64,000 nt of DNA from Pyrenula massariospora (taxonomy: Eukaryota > Ascomycota > Eurotiomycetes > Pyrenulales > Pyrenulaceae), in assembly GCA_021030905.1 (NCBI GenBank), contig JAGFMI010000004.1:1426001-1490000 (forward strand). Reading direction: 5' to 3'. Made by a program: the position numbers and the translations under genes. Shown here one piece after another: positions 24,831 to 37,181 of this stretch (its first letter is position 1; the number at the start of each line of letters is the position of its first letter). The notes under the pieces are model-generated. The model had not been told where the DNA came from. It did no database searches and saw nothing but the letters and a program-made list of their open reading frames with translations.

Positions 24831-26117
24831 ATGCCTTCGACGATAGAGCCGCCACCGGACGTCACCGACGCTCCTGAGAACCCCCCCGATCTGTCACAGA
24901 AGCTCCCCCGGTTGGGCGCTCCGCGAAGTCGTCGCAAAACATCCGCTTCGAATTCCGAGCCAGTCCCTGAGACGCCGTCACTACCCGCTGTTCCCGACCT
25001 CGAGACTGTCCCCTTTCAAATTCCTAGCCGTAGGATTCTATCTCCCGAAGACCACGGCACGTTTCTCAACTCCGCGACCTACAGTCTCGTTCTGTCCTGG
25101 ATCTTTACACTCTCCGATAGCGTCCGTGGGAAGCCTGTCTCACCTGATTTGTCCGATGCTCTTACAAGCTCGTTACAGCGCATCTCCACAGTCATTAGGC
25201 GGCCGGAGTCTCTTGTAGACCAACATCCACCACTCCACACTCAATCTCGTTTTAGCAATCCGGCCTTTCGGGACTTCTATGACCATGTTTCTAGGGACAG
25301 CCATGCGTGGCATCGAGACGTTTTAGGCCTGCGAGAAGAAGCAGCGATTGAGGAAATATCAACGTATTTAATCGCATCCTTGGGGTCGCGAGAACGGATC
25401 GATTATGGCTCAGGACACGAGTTGAACTTTGTGATCTGGCTACTTTGTCTTCGGCAGCTAGGCATGATCAAAGAACCGGATTTTCCGAACGTTGTTCTAG
25501 TTCTATTTATGCAGTATATCCAAGTCCTACGAAAGGTGCAGACAACGTATTACTTAGAGCCAGCTGGCTCTCACGGCGTCTGGGGCTTAGATGACTACCA
25601 CTTCCTCCCCTTTTTGTTTGGCGCCAGCCAGCTGGTTTCACATCCCTACATCACACCCAAAGCGATCCATAACAATGTCGTCTTAGACGAAGAGGGCGAC
25701 AAGTACATCTACCTGAACCAGGTTCGATGGGTGGACAGCGTCAAGACCGTCAAAGGGCTAAGGTGGCATAGCCCTATGCTAGATGATATTTCGGGGGCGA
25801 AAAACTGGGCTAAGGTTGAGGCGGGCATGAAGCGAATGTTTGCGAAAGAAGTGCTTGGTAAGTTACCAATCATGCAGCATTTCTTGTTTGGTAGCCTTGT
25901 CCCAGCTTCCAAAGACATGGGAGTCCGGAGCGGAGAGGAACAGCTCGAGGCAGAAAGAGCCCAGAAAGAGAGAGCAGCGCATGTCCACAGCCACGGCCAT
26001 GATGAAGACTACTGGGGTGATTGCTGTGGGATCAAAGTGCCCAGCACTGTGGCTGCGGGGGAGGAAATGAGGAAGAGGATGGGAGGAAGCGGTCTCCGGC
26101 CAGTACCATTCGATTGA
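24831..26117 (+). CDS. RRD1: Serine/threonine phosphatase 2A activator (PTPA), RRD1-like
   Basis: Peptidyl-prolyl isomerase that activates PP2A-type catalytic subunits. Single exon, 428 aa from the ATG at 24831; the upstream TTG frame is not needed. The PTPA fold is obvious: [21 protein letters not shown], the conserved [36 protein letters not shown], then [29 protein letters not shown] and [13 protein letters not shown]. The N-terminal 60 residues are Pro/Ser-rich. The C-terminal extension has a His-rich patch ([23 protein letters not shown]), which I associate with the RRD1 rather than the RRD2 branch; that assignment is moderately sure. Confidence 0.93.
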   Translation: MPSTIEPPPDVTDAPENPPDLSQKLPRLGAPRSRRKTSASNSEPVPETPSLPAVPDLETVPFQIPSRRILSPEDHGTFLNSATYSLVLSWIFTLSDSVRGKPVSPDLSDALTSSLQRISTVIRRPESLVDQHPPLHTQSRFSNPAFRDFYDHVSRDSHAWHRDVLGLREEAAIEEISTYLIASLGSRERIDYGSGHELNFVIWLLCLRQLGMIKEPDFPNVVLVLFMQYIQVLRKVQTTYYLEPAGSHGVWGLDDYHFLPFLFGASQLVSHPYITPKAIHNNVVLDEEGDKYIYLNQVRWVDSVKTVKGLRWHSPMLDDISGAKNWAKVEAGMKRMFAKEVLGKLPIMQHFLFGSLVPASKDMGVRSGEEQLEAERAQKERAAHVHSHGHDEDYWGDCCGIKVPSTVAAGEEMRKRMGGSGLRPVPFD

Positions 26118-26808
26118 CTTCTCTGAACCAAGAGATTCCAGATTAAATTGTCACTACTCGGTATCGCTAGGCAGAGGTCTTGCTGTCTTCGAGGCGCAAC
26201 TCAGCGGGGGCTCAAAGGAAGTAACTTGCAGCAGGAATTGTCCGTCCGGTAGAGCTTCGAATACAGTATTGAAACTCTAAAGAGCACTACAGAAGACGCT
26301 ATTCTCCAATCCTCAACGTAAGTACAAACGGTTCTTTTGACAAGTAGGACAAGGCTGAGGGCGCGATGCCTCATTTGCCCACGTCCGGATGGTAGCTACG
26401 GTTCACCGTGGACTTAAGGTACTCATGCGGCACCGGCGTCCGCCAGGCACTCACAAGGCAACCATAATGGGAGCTCCATGTGACACAATCTGTTCCCGGC
26501 CTCGTGCGGACCGATAAGACTTCCACTTCCCTGCTGATTGAGTATTGTGAACCTCGCCGTCAATCTTCGCATTCTCTCAATCACCCTTTCACCGTCTTTC
26601 CGCTGATGCATAGTTGATCTTTCCTAGGCTCACACCGAGAGAGTGACTTTTGAGCCTTGTGATATCTTCAATCTTCTTTCAGTTCGAAGTAAGGCTGGAA
26701 GCATACTTGCTGAATCTCAGCAATTCATTAAACCGAGCTCGATAGAGCAATCTCTAAAGTCCTCAGCTATCACAATTAGGCTGCTGTTTGGGCATCCCTC
26801 AGAGCAAA
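26118..26808. other. Intergenic region
   Basis: About 690 bases between the PTPA stop and the next start on the same strand. It contains short frames only. Presumably 3' UTR of PTPA and promoter of the following unknown gene. Confidence 0.5.
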
Positions 26809-28049
26809 ATGACAAACTTTTCGTCACCAACTCCGGTTGTCTACATATCCACCCATGGCGCAATGCCTCTCCGTGCCTTGTGTGAGGCGTTGGAGAAGGT
26901 GTCAAACACCCTCTTCACTTGCAGGAAATTGTCCCCCGATTACGTAACTTTGTCTCCAGAAGAGTGGTCAGAGCACGTCGCGCGTTATAGCAAGAATACC
27001 CAGCCACCAAAACATGGAGTTCATTTTCTCCTCGATGATTGCAGTGATAAGCATGGGCTTCAATCCATGATAGATCTGTACCAGGTTCTTGCGCTAAAGA
27101 AGGGGTTGAGCTTTGTGACAGTGGAGTTGACGGGTGGGAAGCACGAAAGCGAAGTGACCGCTTCAGGAATCCCATTGCAGTGTCCTAGCCACTTTGAAGT
27201 GGACATCTCCGGTCTGTCTAATCAAGACATTGCTGCAAATATCGTCAAACGTCTTGGTGAGTTTCCTTGCTTTGAGTCTTCAGCAAGCTACCAGAACTTG
27301 CCCTCTAACCTCAGAACCCATCTAATGATTTATTTCCAGCCGATGTCCTTCCCGTTCCTGAGCGTCTACACCTCATCTCTTCTTCCCAGCTTGCCCTCCA
27401 GCCCGCGGAACGAAAGCGCTTCCCAGACACTACTTACTGTACTTTGGGCGAAGCAAAGAAACACAAGAAAACCGAGCATCTCATCTTCGCCGCTTTGATA
27501 CTCACCCAACCACGAATTTGTGAGGACAAGACTCTACGCTGGACAGCCATAGACCATACGCGCACGTCAAATTTCTTCTTTAAGTGGGATGGGGAACATT
27601 CTCGCTACACCTGGAATCTGGTGCTCGGCTGGAAACCAGGTGAGCGTCAGCTAATGCCAAGAATGCCGATCTCTGAGGAGAAGGGGCGGTCTGGTCTCAA
27701 GGGGTTGATGATTGATTTGCCAGTAAGAGCGGTCGCAGCGACATGTGAAGGAATGGATGTGATGCTGGGAGGCGCTGCTAGAGGCTTTTCGGGTGCTGGA
27801 AAGGGCTTGAGGAAGGTGCTGCAGCGGAAGGTAAAGGAGCAAAAGAAAAGGCAGGGAAAGAATTTGAAGTGTCTACCGACGGATACGGTTAGACACATGC
27901 TCGATGAGAAAGACAAGCACATCCACCCTCGTGCGTCCGCTGACAAAAAATGCGTCACCGTGTCAAATGTGGAGGTTGATGAAGCGTGGGATGAGAAGGC
28001 ATCGACCGTGGCAGGCTCCGAGTATTTTGAGAAGACGGAGCAGCTCTAG
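26809..28049 (+). CDS. Hypothetical protein, two exons
   Basis: Not recognised. The model is join(26809-27256, 27340-28049), 385 aa; the splice keeps the frame (IVKRL to ADVLPVPERLHLISSSQLAL). The N-terminal half contains mixed alpha/beta sequence (TPVVYISTHGAMPLRALCEAL; HGVHFLLDDCSDKHGL; LSFVTVELTGG), the middle is Trp/Phe-rich (TSNFFFKWDGEHSRYTWNLVLGW), and a Gly-rich/basic segment (GGAARGFSGAGKGLRKVLQRKVKEQKKRQG) leads to a charged tail. There is no signal peptide or membrane helix. Coding character and a canonical intron make it a likely real gene. Function cannot be inferred from neighbours. Confidence 0.65.
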
Positions 28050-29503
28050 GAAGGATGGATCCCGTTGACATGGTATCTGCCATGGAAACTACACCTGCGA
28101 TTCAGGTCAGGAACTGGAGCAGCGACGTGGTTTCTTACAGTCTGCCAGCTGGCAATGAATCTTGGTACTTGTGGCTTTAGCTATTGATGTCAAAATCCGA
28201 TTTTTAATGACTGCGAGCAAGACTACAAAGTCTACCTAGTAGTTATCGAGAGCGTTATCCTATCATTCGGTGTAGAGCCGGATCAGAGGCTTTCTTCGGT
28301 GCGAACTCCATCATTGCGTAGAACTCCGAGTGGGTCCCCTCGCTCGGGATGTTTCAGGTGGTCCAGGAAGTTGAAAGCGCCGAAAGCTTGTGCAAAGCTT
28401 GAAAGCTGATGCCGCACGCGCCCTACGAAGATCTTCGGTCAGGATTTCAAACCCTTCGATCGTAACAGAAGTAGTGGCCTACGATTGTTTGCCAGCATTA
28501 CACTAGATCTGCTGTGCCAATCATGTCGCTCTTCAACATCGCTTGATCGACAGTTTCGTCTCGCGCATGGCCATCGTTAGGACTAGCTACTATACGGCGC
28601 TTCCTACGTCCGTCCTTTTCACTGGTCTTCTACTTCAATGAACTTACAGATCGTTAAGGTCAAGAAGACCTGGTAGCTCTCCTGCTTCGGTTGCTAGCCC
28701 TTCTGCATCGCTCAGCCGAGACATGAGACGACCCTACGTGGCAGGGAGCAGTGGTTGGCAACGCCTTCAGTAGCAAAGTGGAACCCAAAAGTGCTTGATT
28801 CATCGCTGTTTGAGACGAAACAAACAGGCCTAGCGCATATCCGGATTTTGCGAACGACCTGTGTTTTTTCAGATCCCAAACGAGAGTGTTCTATCAAACA
28901 ATTCGAGGTCGCTGCAGCACAATCCTTGCTTCACTCAACTGTGTTGTCCATGCTGGCATTGCTGTTCTGCGCTGACAAGCTTACCCCTGGGGTAACCAAG
29001 CACGGGTTTCGCACTCAAGCTTTTCTGACAGGTAAAGGGCTCGGACTCCTATACTGGCCAAGCTCAAACAGCTTTGGTCTGCCAATTGCAAATCTTTCAA
29101 CGCTCAGCCTATCTCTGGATGTCGCGGCCGGTCATGGCCTTTCCTTAGACTTGTTCCTATTGTTTCTACCAGTCCTAGCTGCCTTTCCTGTTAGCCATGG
29201 TTCTCCTGCAAAACAGGAGCTCAACTAGTAATACCTCTGCACATGGTTCAGGTCAGCCAAAAAGAAATGGTGCACATTCCCGATCGCTTCTCATGTTCCG
29301 GCTTCTTTGACCTCCGGATACTTCGCCTTCAGTCAAGACTGGAACGGCCACAACAGCTGTCTCCCGCACACATGATTATGCCGCTCCTTTGCCATGATCC
29401 TTGAGACATTACTTAACAGTTGACACATGACGCATGTAGCGGTCGTCTACGAGACTCTTCCTTCTTGGCTTTATGTTGGCTCTTTAGTCCTCCATAGGTC
29501 GCT
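28050..29503. other. Gene-poor region, about 1.45 kb
   Basis: No supported gene. A 157-codon frame at 28755-29228 (+) begins without ATG and has no recognisable motif, though it is rich in Leu/Ser. A short imperfect palindrome (ttacccctggggtaa) lies near 28981-28995. Confidence 0.5.
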
Positions 29504-30958
29504 ATGCTTATCCCGCTCTTTGGGATGTTGAAGGCCATCCGATTTGGTTTCATAGTCCTGGGGCTTCTTCTCGCCAGTTTCCAGCTTTTTAGAGGGACTT
29601 TTGACTCAAGCACACCGACGGATGCTCCGAGAACACGGGTTAGCTTGGTGCTAAACGATGGGCAAAAACAAGAGGCAAAATTCCCCCAGATGGATGCCTC
29701 TAAATCATCATTAGACCTGGAGTCCTACGTCTCAAATGAAGATGAAAAGAAATTTGAGCCATCGACTGCAGGGAACTCAACCTTGGGAGTAGGTAGTCCT
29801 TTCATGAAATTTGCTGCGCTCCGATCGCATTATCTGACAGCTACTCCTTAAAAGTTTTCCTCAATCCTCGCCCTCACCTCCCGTGCTTCTACGTGGCGTA
29901 AATCAGGCCTGCTTAGAGCGGCCTCCCTCACCGGGATCAAAATCCGTGCCATCGAAGAGCTACGCTGGACCCCTAACGATGTCGATGTCTTCGAGTCTGC
30001 CCGGAACGAAACCATCTCCCGCGGTGGAGCCCAGGCCTGGATGTCGCATTCCAACGCGTTGAAAGTCTTTCTAAATTCTGGCAGTACTACTACGCTTATC
30101 CTCGAAGACGACGCTGACTGGGACGTCCGTATTAAACAGCAAATGAGTGAGATTTCAGTGCACTTACAGGATCATTATGCGTCTTTAGGCCCAAATTCCG
30201 GCCTCGAGGCTGCAGACTTATCGCCAGAACATCCTTACGGGGTCTCTACATGGGATATTCTCTGGCTAGGACACTGTGGCGACGACTTTCACGAATGGAG
30301 TTCTACGCCCATCGCTCCGCCTGATCCCTCCTCGAGACCTGATGGGAAGAGGCCTGCGTATCTCCAAAATACCACGATTATCTACCACGATCAGAGTGCA
30401 CCCATATCGGAAAAATTCGATGCTCATCTTTTGCCATTTCTATCCTTGCACGATAATGAGATTCCGCGCCGCGGCATATTCTCTCCTGCAGCCCCAATCT
30501 GCACTTTCGCATACGCAGTGACCAAGTCATCTGCGTCACGAATTCTTGACGAAGTTACACGACCCGGGTTGGTCGAAGCCGCATTTGACGTTAAGCTGTA
30601 CAGCTTGTGTAGGTGGGGTGGGCTGAGGTGTGTATCGGTGCTGCCCGAGATTTTCCATCATCAAGAAATTGGGGCTAAGGGAGGTGGCAGTCTCATCAAG
30701 AGTGTCGATGGGGCAGGAGAAGACATAAGTAATGCAGGAAAGGATGGAAATGACAAGGACAGGGAGGCGAAGGAGAGGTGGACGACTAATATTCAGTATA
30801 GTGCGAGGTGCAATAGCGAGGAATACGTGCGCAGGGGCGTTGGGAAAATGGGACGATTTGAGGGTAGCTTCAGGGCATGGTTTTGGAAAGGTGCAAAGAG
30901 GAAGTGGAAAACGTGTCTGATGCCACCGCAGGACAATGGCGCTGAGGAGGGGAGGTAA
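29504..30958 (+). CDS. Glycosyltransferase family 25 protein, type II membrane
   Basis: Predicted Golgi-type glycosyltransferase. The model is join(29504-29788, 29855-30958), 462 aa. A single N-terminal membrane anchor (IRFGFIVLGLLLASFQLF, residues about 11-28) is followed by a stem. The GT25 domain starts after the intron: FSSILALTSRASTWRKSGLLRAASLTGI, then AQAWMSHSNALKVFL, with the acidic nucleotide-sugar site LEDDADWD. Further on come WDILWLGHCGD and a conserved TFAYAVTKSSASRIL segment, where GT25 members place the acceptor loop. The end is Lys/Arg/Trp-rich. The acceptor substrate is unknown for fungal members. It is not collagen-specific here. Confidence 0.88.
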
Positions 30959-31422
30959 TCTGATGCTGTGAAGCCTTCTAATGGTATTATAGCGTCGGCG
31001 TTGAGACCTTTTTGTTTCACCGTGACTACGAGGTAGATACCCTGGTAAATAGATTATTGGGGAGTTGAGATCTCATCGAATCTTTACAGCCCTTGTGGTT
31101 CTTGTTTTCTTCTCAAATTTCTACTTGGGCTGGTTAAAGGGTGGGGCGGCGGAAACTTCCCTCCCGGCATACTTTCTACATCGGGTTCCAACACAGCGTG
31201 ACATCAAGCTTCGAGCTCAGCTTGCAGCTTCGTAGAGTAGGCCAGCTTGCACTTTCATCGCCATTGCTAGACACGCTTAAAGACGACATTCTACTCGGCG
31301 ATCCAAGGTCTATATCATACGTAGACTCAAAGTGTCATTTTTCTCTCTGTTCCGCTGATCGGCCAAGCTCTTCGCCAGGGCCAGAACCTACAGGTTCTGC
31401 CCCTCTCTTCTTCTCGTCGACC
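30959..31422. other. Intergenic spacer before VMA5
   Basis: About 460 bases with the 3' flank of the GT25 gene and the V-ATPase subunit C promoter. An in-frame extension from 31141 exists but reads like non-coding leader. Confidence 0.5.
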
Positions 31423-32900
31423 ATGACCCAAACACCTTCCTATCTCTTCGTCTCCTTGCCCTCGTCAATTGTACCATCTTCTCACAAGGATGACGCTTTA
31501 CAATCGATACAAGCTGCAATAGACCCAAGTAACGGCACCGTACAGTCTCTGTCTATCCCGGAATTCAAGATCGGCACATTAGATGCGCTGGTACAGCAGG
31601 CAGACGGGCTTGGGAAGCTTGATAATACATGTGGAGGAGTGGTAGCGAAGGTAGGGGATGCGTTGAACAACATACTTGACGGCGATAAGAGAAAAGTCGC
31701 GGAGAGTAAGGGAGTAGATGACAGTGAGTCCACCATATGTGTAGCCCAAAGCTGCGCCCAAATTTCCTAGAGGAGGTCACCACCGCCGATAATATCTGGA
31801 ACCTCATGAACTCTAAAGGGCTGACTAGAGCTCTTTAAGTGGTAGCCAGTTTTTACTAACGTTTGGCGATGCCAGAGCCTCTGGATCAGTACCTTCGATC
31901 TTTTTCCTGGAATAAAATCAAGTATCGAACAGAGAAAACTTTAGCGGAGCTAATGGATATGCTTCAGAAGGTACGGGCCGTGCTACTGGTTTTCATACTA
32001 CATTGCGATGTGTCCGCGTCTAGCAAGCATGGATACCGACGTCTCTCCTCTAACAATTGTTGCAGGAGATCACTTCACTCGACAATGATGTCCGGTCCAA
32101 GTATAATCAGTATAACAGCACCCGAACCAATTTGTCAGCGCTACAGCGCAAGCAGACTGGCAATCTTAGCACCAAATCCCTTGTCACTATCGTTCCTCCA
32201 TCTCTCCTCATAAACGAATCCGAGTACATAGAAACACATTTGATTGCCGTTCCTGTTCAAAATGTTCGAGATTTCCTGCGAAGCTATGAGACTGTAAGTC
32301 CGATGGTAGTCCCAAGGTCTGCCAACGAGGTGCAAAAAGATGATGAATTCGTTTTGTACAGCGTGGCTGGGTTCAAGAAGCATGGCCAAGAGTTCCTGAA
32401 TAAATGCCGGGAAAGGAAGTGGATACCCCGAGACTTCAAATATAAGCAAGGTGGTGCTGAGGAGGAAAAGGCGGAGATCAAGAAGGTAGAACAGGAGGAG
32501 AGGAAACTTTGGGGAGAATGTTTAAGGATGTGCAGAACGGGTTGGAGCGATGGCATGAGCATCTGGATCCATGTGCTTGTATTGAGGGTGTTCGTGGAAA
32601 GTGTATTGAGATACGGTCTGCCAATGGATTTCGCTACCGGAATTGTCAAGGTCAGTATTTTTCATACACGCATATTGAACAAGCTAATTGCCCGTCCAGA
32701 CGACACCAAAGCAGTCCAAGAAAGCAAAGGCAGGTCTAGATACGGCATTCAATTACCTTGGTGGAAATGCTTTTGGGCGGGACAAGAAAGGTAGAGCTAT
32801 TAAAGACGATTCATCGGTGGCGCAGGACATGCAAGCCGCCGGCGGAGGTCTGGGAGAAGATTACACAGCATACGTGTGCTACCCGTTGGAAGCTGAGTAA
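31423..32900 (+). CDS. VMA5: V-type ATPase subunit C
   Basis: Peripheral stalk subunit linking V1 and Vo of the vacuolar proton pump; reversible disassembly involves this subunit. The model is join(31423-31723, 31876-31970, 32066-32650, 32700-32900), 393 aa, the same as yeast Vma5. Recognisable blocks are SYLFVSLPSS, IGTLDALVQQADGLGKLD, then KPLDQYLRSFSWNKIKYRTEKTLAELMDMLQKE built across two introns, DNDVRSKYNQYNSTRTNL, NESEYIETHLIAVP, and the C-terminal LRVFVESVLRYGLPMDF and LDTAFNYLGGNAFGRD. All phases are consistent. Confidence 0.96.
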
Positions 32901-33401
32901 CGGGGTCAAGGATCTGCCTGTTTCATGGAGAAAGGAGCATCTGCGGGTATTGAGCGTCGAAATAATTTTGAGCAAGATGAAGATTTTAATCCCTTGCTGC
33001 TTGCTGAGAAGGCGGAATCTTAAAAGAACGTAAAGTTTTTGAGGCCGCTTAAAACCACTATAGAGGGCTGAATCAAGACCTGTCTGTGGGTCACGTAGCT
33101 AGAGCTATCGAGGCTCATCTATCGACCGCTATGAGTCCTTTTAACTTCGTTATTAAGGGCTTGGTCTCTTCACATGGTCGACGGGACAAGGCTGAGCTGA
33201 CTAGTCTAAGAGGGGACTAAGCGTGACAGCCGGAGGTAGCCTTGCGGCGTGGCCAAAAAGCACCAGGGCAAGGCGCGTCGAAAATCGCAATTTAAAAGCC
33301 CGCTTCTCATTCCTAATACTGCGGAGCACGTAGCGCACTGGCGAGTCTCCTAGCATCACAGTGCCTCTGTCTATTGGTAGGCTCGTCGAACAGCTGTTGA
33401 A
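32901..33401. other. Intergenic spacer before SFH1
   Basis: About 500 bases with no gene. It holds the 3' UTR of VMA5 and the promoter of SFH1. Confidence 0.5.
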
Positions 33402-35470
33402 ATGGCTGTAGCTCCACCCCAAGCTTTCATCACCAGCTACGCTCCGCGATTGCGGCAGTACAGCAATGCTTTCATCACTCCGGTAATTCAAACTCAGACG
33501 GCAGCACCTTCGGGTCGAACCACCAAGCGCGGAACTGCCGTCATTAACTATGCTGATGATGGGTTCGACGACGACGATTTCGAAGACAGCGAAGGACCAC
33601 GCCGTCCGACTGGTTTGCGCTCCCTTCGCCGTGAGGACCTGGAGAAGAGAGAACCGCAAGCAGACAAACTCGGGAAGGAGCTCCACTCGCCAGTCGAGAC
33701 TCAGGGCATCTTTCGAGATTGGATGTATAGGAGAACCGTGAAGCCCACGTATGCCACCGTCCCTTTAAGCTATTGACACGTTCCTAACCGGCGCAGGACC
33801 GATCAACAAGTCAACGTCCAAACCCAGCTACCATTGACCCTAATACCTATTCGAATTGACCTTGAAATTCCTGCTCACACGCCAGAGGCACCCTTTCCGC
33901 AGCCGAGAAACTCTCTGGACTTGGGGATCAGCCCCGCCAACCCAGCTTACAGACGACCAGAGGCTGCCCCAGTATACAAGCTCCGAGACAGCTTCCTCTG
34001 GAATCTTCACGAATCACTCCTTACCCCGGACGATTTTGCTCTCAGCCTCGTTCGTGAGCTCGATCTTCCAAACCAAACAGCCCTAGCAATGTCCGTCAGC
34101 AATCAAATACGGACACAGCTTGAAGAATACGCCGGTGTTGCTCTACATCCTCTTTTCCATAATCAAACGAAAAAACCCCAATCACAAGATTCAGCTGCTC
34201 CTCCAGTCGTGCCTGCCTACGCCAGTGGTACCCCTCGACCTTTCACAAACGGTTTCTCCCGCGACACAACTCCCAGGCCATCCCAAACAGCCCTGGCACC
34301 TCCACCATCCCGCCCTTCCTCAACCTCGCCTCTACCGAACACCCCCATTCCCGCCGACTCTACTCCTCAGCCCACTACTGCACCTACAATTACCGCTCAC
34401 GCTTCTCCTGTCCCGGCAGATCCCACGACATCAGCCTCCAATGGCGACCCTGACCAGCATTCAACCTCCTATCTGAACCCTGACGACACATACCGCTGTA
34501 TCATAACCCTCTCTATCTCCCTCTCATCTCTCCTCTACACCGACAAATTTGAATGGTCACTCCTCCACCCGCCCGGTCTCGCAGAGCGCTTCGCCAAAAT
34601 CACCTGCGCCGACCTCGGCCTCCCCGGAGAATGGGTCTCCGCCATAACGCACGCCATCTACGAAGCGGTCCTGCGCTTGAAAAAAGAAGCCTGCGAAGGT
34701 GGTCTACAGCTGAGCAGCGGAGGCACGTGGGGCATGGGCGGAGAGATAGATAACCAGGCCGTGAATGCGGATGCGCAGAGCGGTTGGCGATACGATGCAG
34801 ACGACTTTGGCGCGGAGTGGGAGCCAAAAGTCGAGAAATTGGGCAAGGAGGAGATCGAGAAGCGGGAAGGCGATAGGGAACGACAGCTTCGCCGGCTGCG
34901 GAGGGAGACGGCGAGATTCAGCAGTACCGCGGGGATGGGGATCACGCCGGGCGCGGTGGAGAGGGAGAGGGAGCAAAAGGAACGGGCGAGTTATTTCGCG
35001 GATACGCCGGGCACGGAAGGGGATGGGATGGGCAGGGGGGAGAGGAGCAAGAAGAAGAGGAGGTTTAGGAGCTTGAGTCCGGTGGCAAAGGCTTTAGGCC
35101 AGCAGGGAATGAATGGGATGGGGGGCTCGGAGCCAGGCGCTGGATGGGGCGGTGCGGGTGGGAGTGCATTGGCGGAGTACGAGAGGGGCAGTTGGAGGTG
35201 TACTTGGTGTAGGGTCTGGGGAAGTGGAGTATGGGCAGTCAGGGATGGGCCGATGGGGGTCAGGGTAAGTCTCTCCATGTTTCAATTCTTTTGTCCGTGT
35301 CGGCATAATCTCCTCTTGGTGTTTTAGAGCTGCGGTTGACTTGACTCACTAACGTGTCATTCCACGAACAGTCTCTCTGCAATAATTGCGGCCTCCTCTA
35401 CGAACGGGACAAACGGCTTCCGGTTTGGTGTAGGGACCTGCATATCCACGATCAGCCGCTCACGAGATAA
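33402..35470 (+). CDS. SFH1: SNF5/SFH1-type chromatin remodelling subunit with C-terminal GATA-like finger
   Basis: Core subunit of RSC/SWI-SNF nucleosome remodelers. The model is join(33402-33748, 33797-35264, 35372-35470), 637 aa. The N-terminus has RTTKRGTAVINYADDG followed by an acidic run. The SNF5 domain has two repeats: LTLIPIRIDLEI ... LRDSFLWNLHESLLTPDDFALSLVRELDLP, and YRCIITLSISLSSLLYTDKFEWSL ... FAKITCADLGLPGEW. A Pro/Ser-rich linker separates them. The end carries a zinc finger, C-x2-C-x20-C-x2-C (CTWC ... CNNCGLLYERD), whose two halves are split by the last intron. This GATA-like finger is, from family knowledge, typical of SFH1 in filamentous fungi. Confidence 0.94.
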
Positions 35471-36290
35471 GGTTATTCGATCTAGACATTAAAGGGTTAG
35501 ATGTACAATTGAATACAGCATATTGAGCGTTCGAATACTCCCGTCTCCGGGGGAAGCTTAGCATGGAATTTCTACCATTATAAATTTGCAAATACGCGCT
35601 GTCCAGTGTTCGGTCAATGCTTTTCGTAAGCCATCCCCGTGCGGCGAAATTGGTACGGATCTCTAGCGGCACATTGTGTTCGAGTGCCACAAATCGAGCA
35701 ATGCGACTGGGAGATGAATGCGAAGGCAATGCAAAGCCACAGGTTAACAAAAGGGAGGAAGGGCCGTGAAGGCTCTGTTCGTCTTCTCGTGGTGCGAGAT
35801 GAACGAGCTAACTACATGTCATGCTAGCACAACGTTTAGATAAACTTCGCGGAAGCCAAGGAGTAGTATTGACTCACAATGTAGGGATGAAGAAATTGTA
35901 ATCAGCATGAAGACATTAACGGAGTAATCTACGCTTGGACGGGGAGGTTGTGGGATATGCCTACTTTGGACAAATGAAAAAAGGGTAGAGCGAAAGGAGC
36001 TATAGAGAGATGAGCTTGGTTTGGAAATTTTGGGCCGTATGCACTGTGTTTCTATGTTCGATGTGAATGTATGCCGTTGAGATGCACACGAAGTCAGCGC
36101 CAAAATCCCTCAAACAGCAGGTTCCATCTCCCGTGTTACAATCCCATCCTCAAACCTGAACTAGAACAATGACACAAATTCCCATAGTTCTCGACCTAGT
36201 GGCCTATGTGCGCCTTCCATCAAAGTTCTATATTATTCCATGCCAATCCTGGCCCCGAATCCCTCCAGCCATGTCTTTCCCTTCCTCGCC
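35471..36290. other. Intergenic region, about 820 bases
   Basis: This is the convergent space between SFH1 (+) and the hypothetical gene on the minus strand. Short frames only. Confidence 0.5.
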
Positions 36291-37181
36291 TCAACGGCCG
36301 CCCCCTCTTCCCCTCCCCCCACTCCTCTCCCACACGCCCATCTGCTGAATCATGAAGTCCCAGCTCTTGGCCTCCTGCCTCCTCATCGCCTCCGTCTCCG
36401 GCCCCGAGAATGCCCGCCGATTCTCCGCGTTGCACGACGCGATGTACAGCCGCCGTGTACGTGCTTGAGCTGCCGCCTCCGAGCCTACGAGGAGCGGGTC
36501 CTCGAGCGGGGAGAGGGGTTCGCTCTCGGTGCGGCATGGCGAGGCGGGAGATTGTGAGCCAAGCGGGCCGCCTGCACCGAGGAAGGACGAACGGCGCGGG
36601 TTAGCAGAGATTGAATTCCGGAGGCGTGGTAGGAGGGGCCTGGAGGGGTTGGAAGTGCTGGAGATGTCCTCGTGGCGGGGGGCAGGGTGGTCAGGGGGGA
36701 TTAAAGAGGGAAAGTTGGTTCGTGAAGGTGAGGAGGGGACGGGGTTGGCCTCGCCAAGCTGTGGTGGTCGGCGATGGGCTACGGCCGTGCGCTTTGGAAG
36801 TGGATGGCGATCGGTTCGACTGCTCGAGTGCTGATTCTCGTCCTGTCGAATGCTTCCTCTCGTGCTCTGCGAAGAGTCTGAACTTGTTGAGCTTGATGTG
36901 CGCTGTCTGAAGCCGGTTACCTGGCTGGCACCAGTAGTGGTCAAATCCAAGCGTGAAGGGACACGGGTGGCGCCGGCAGTAGCATTGCTTTGTGCATCTT
37001 GCGAACGAGGTGACAGGCCGTACAATGGATTAGAATGATACGAAGGCGCCGCAGACACGTAAGACGGGGCCTGTGAATGCACCGAGGAGGTCTCAATATC
37101 CGTCTGCGAAGCTTGTCTTGGGCTATACGGCGGCAAAGGCTCTGATGCCGTAGGCTGTGGGAGTGACTGAGTCGCGATCAT
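36291..37181 (-). CDS. Hypothetical Ser/Pro-rich protein with conserved C-terminus
   Basis: Intronless, 296 aa. Most of the protein is disordered, rich in Ser, Pro, Arg: SEPLPPYSPRQASQ near the N-terminus contains a PPxY motif, and QAPSYVSAAPSYHS follows. The only ordered-looking part is the C-terminal 60 residues with TRRLYIASCNAENRRAFSGPETEAMRRQEAKSWDFMIQQMGVWE, an amphipathic helix typical of a conserved but uncharacterised ascomycete family. No signal peptide or membrane span. Possible WW-domain (Rsp5-type) partner through PPxY; that is inference. Confidence 0.7.
   Translation of the reverse strand: MIATQSLPQPTASEPLPPYSPRQASQTDIETSSVHSQAPSYVSAAPSYHSNPLYGLSPRSQDAQSNATAGATRVPSRLDLTTTGASQVTGFRQRTSSSTSSDSSQSTRGSIRQDENQHSSSRTDRHPLPKRTAVAHRRPPQLGEANPVPSSPSRTNFPSLIPPDHPAPRHEDISSTSNPSRPLLPRLRNSISANPRRSSFLGAGGPLGSQSPASPCRTESEPLSPLEDPLLVGSEAAAQARTRRLYIASCNAENRRAFSGPETEAMRRQEAKSWDFMIQQMGVWERSGGRGRGGGR

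Noticed and set aside
28981-28995. Short palindrome ttacccctggggtaa
   Set aside because: Seven-base arms are expected by chance in 64 kb; no associated feature.
28755-29228. 157-codon plus-strand frame
   Set aside because: No ATG at the head, no motif, located in a gene-poor stretch.
33834-35327. Reading the SFH1 middle frame as an independent gene
   Set aside because: It joins in phase with exons on both sides to give a complete SNF5 protein with zinc finger.
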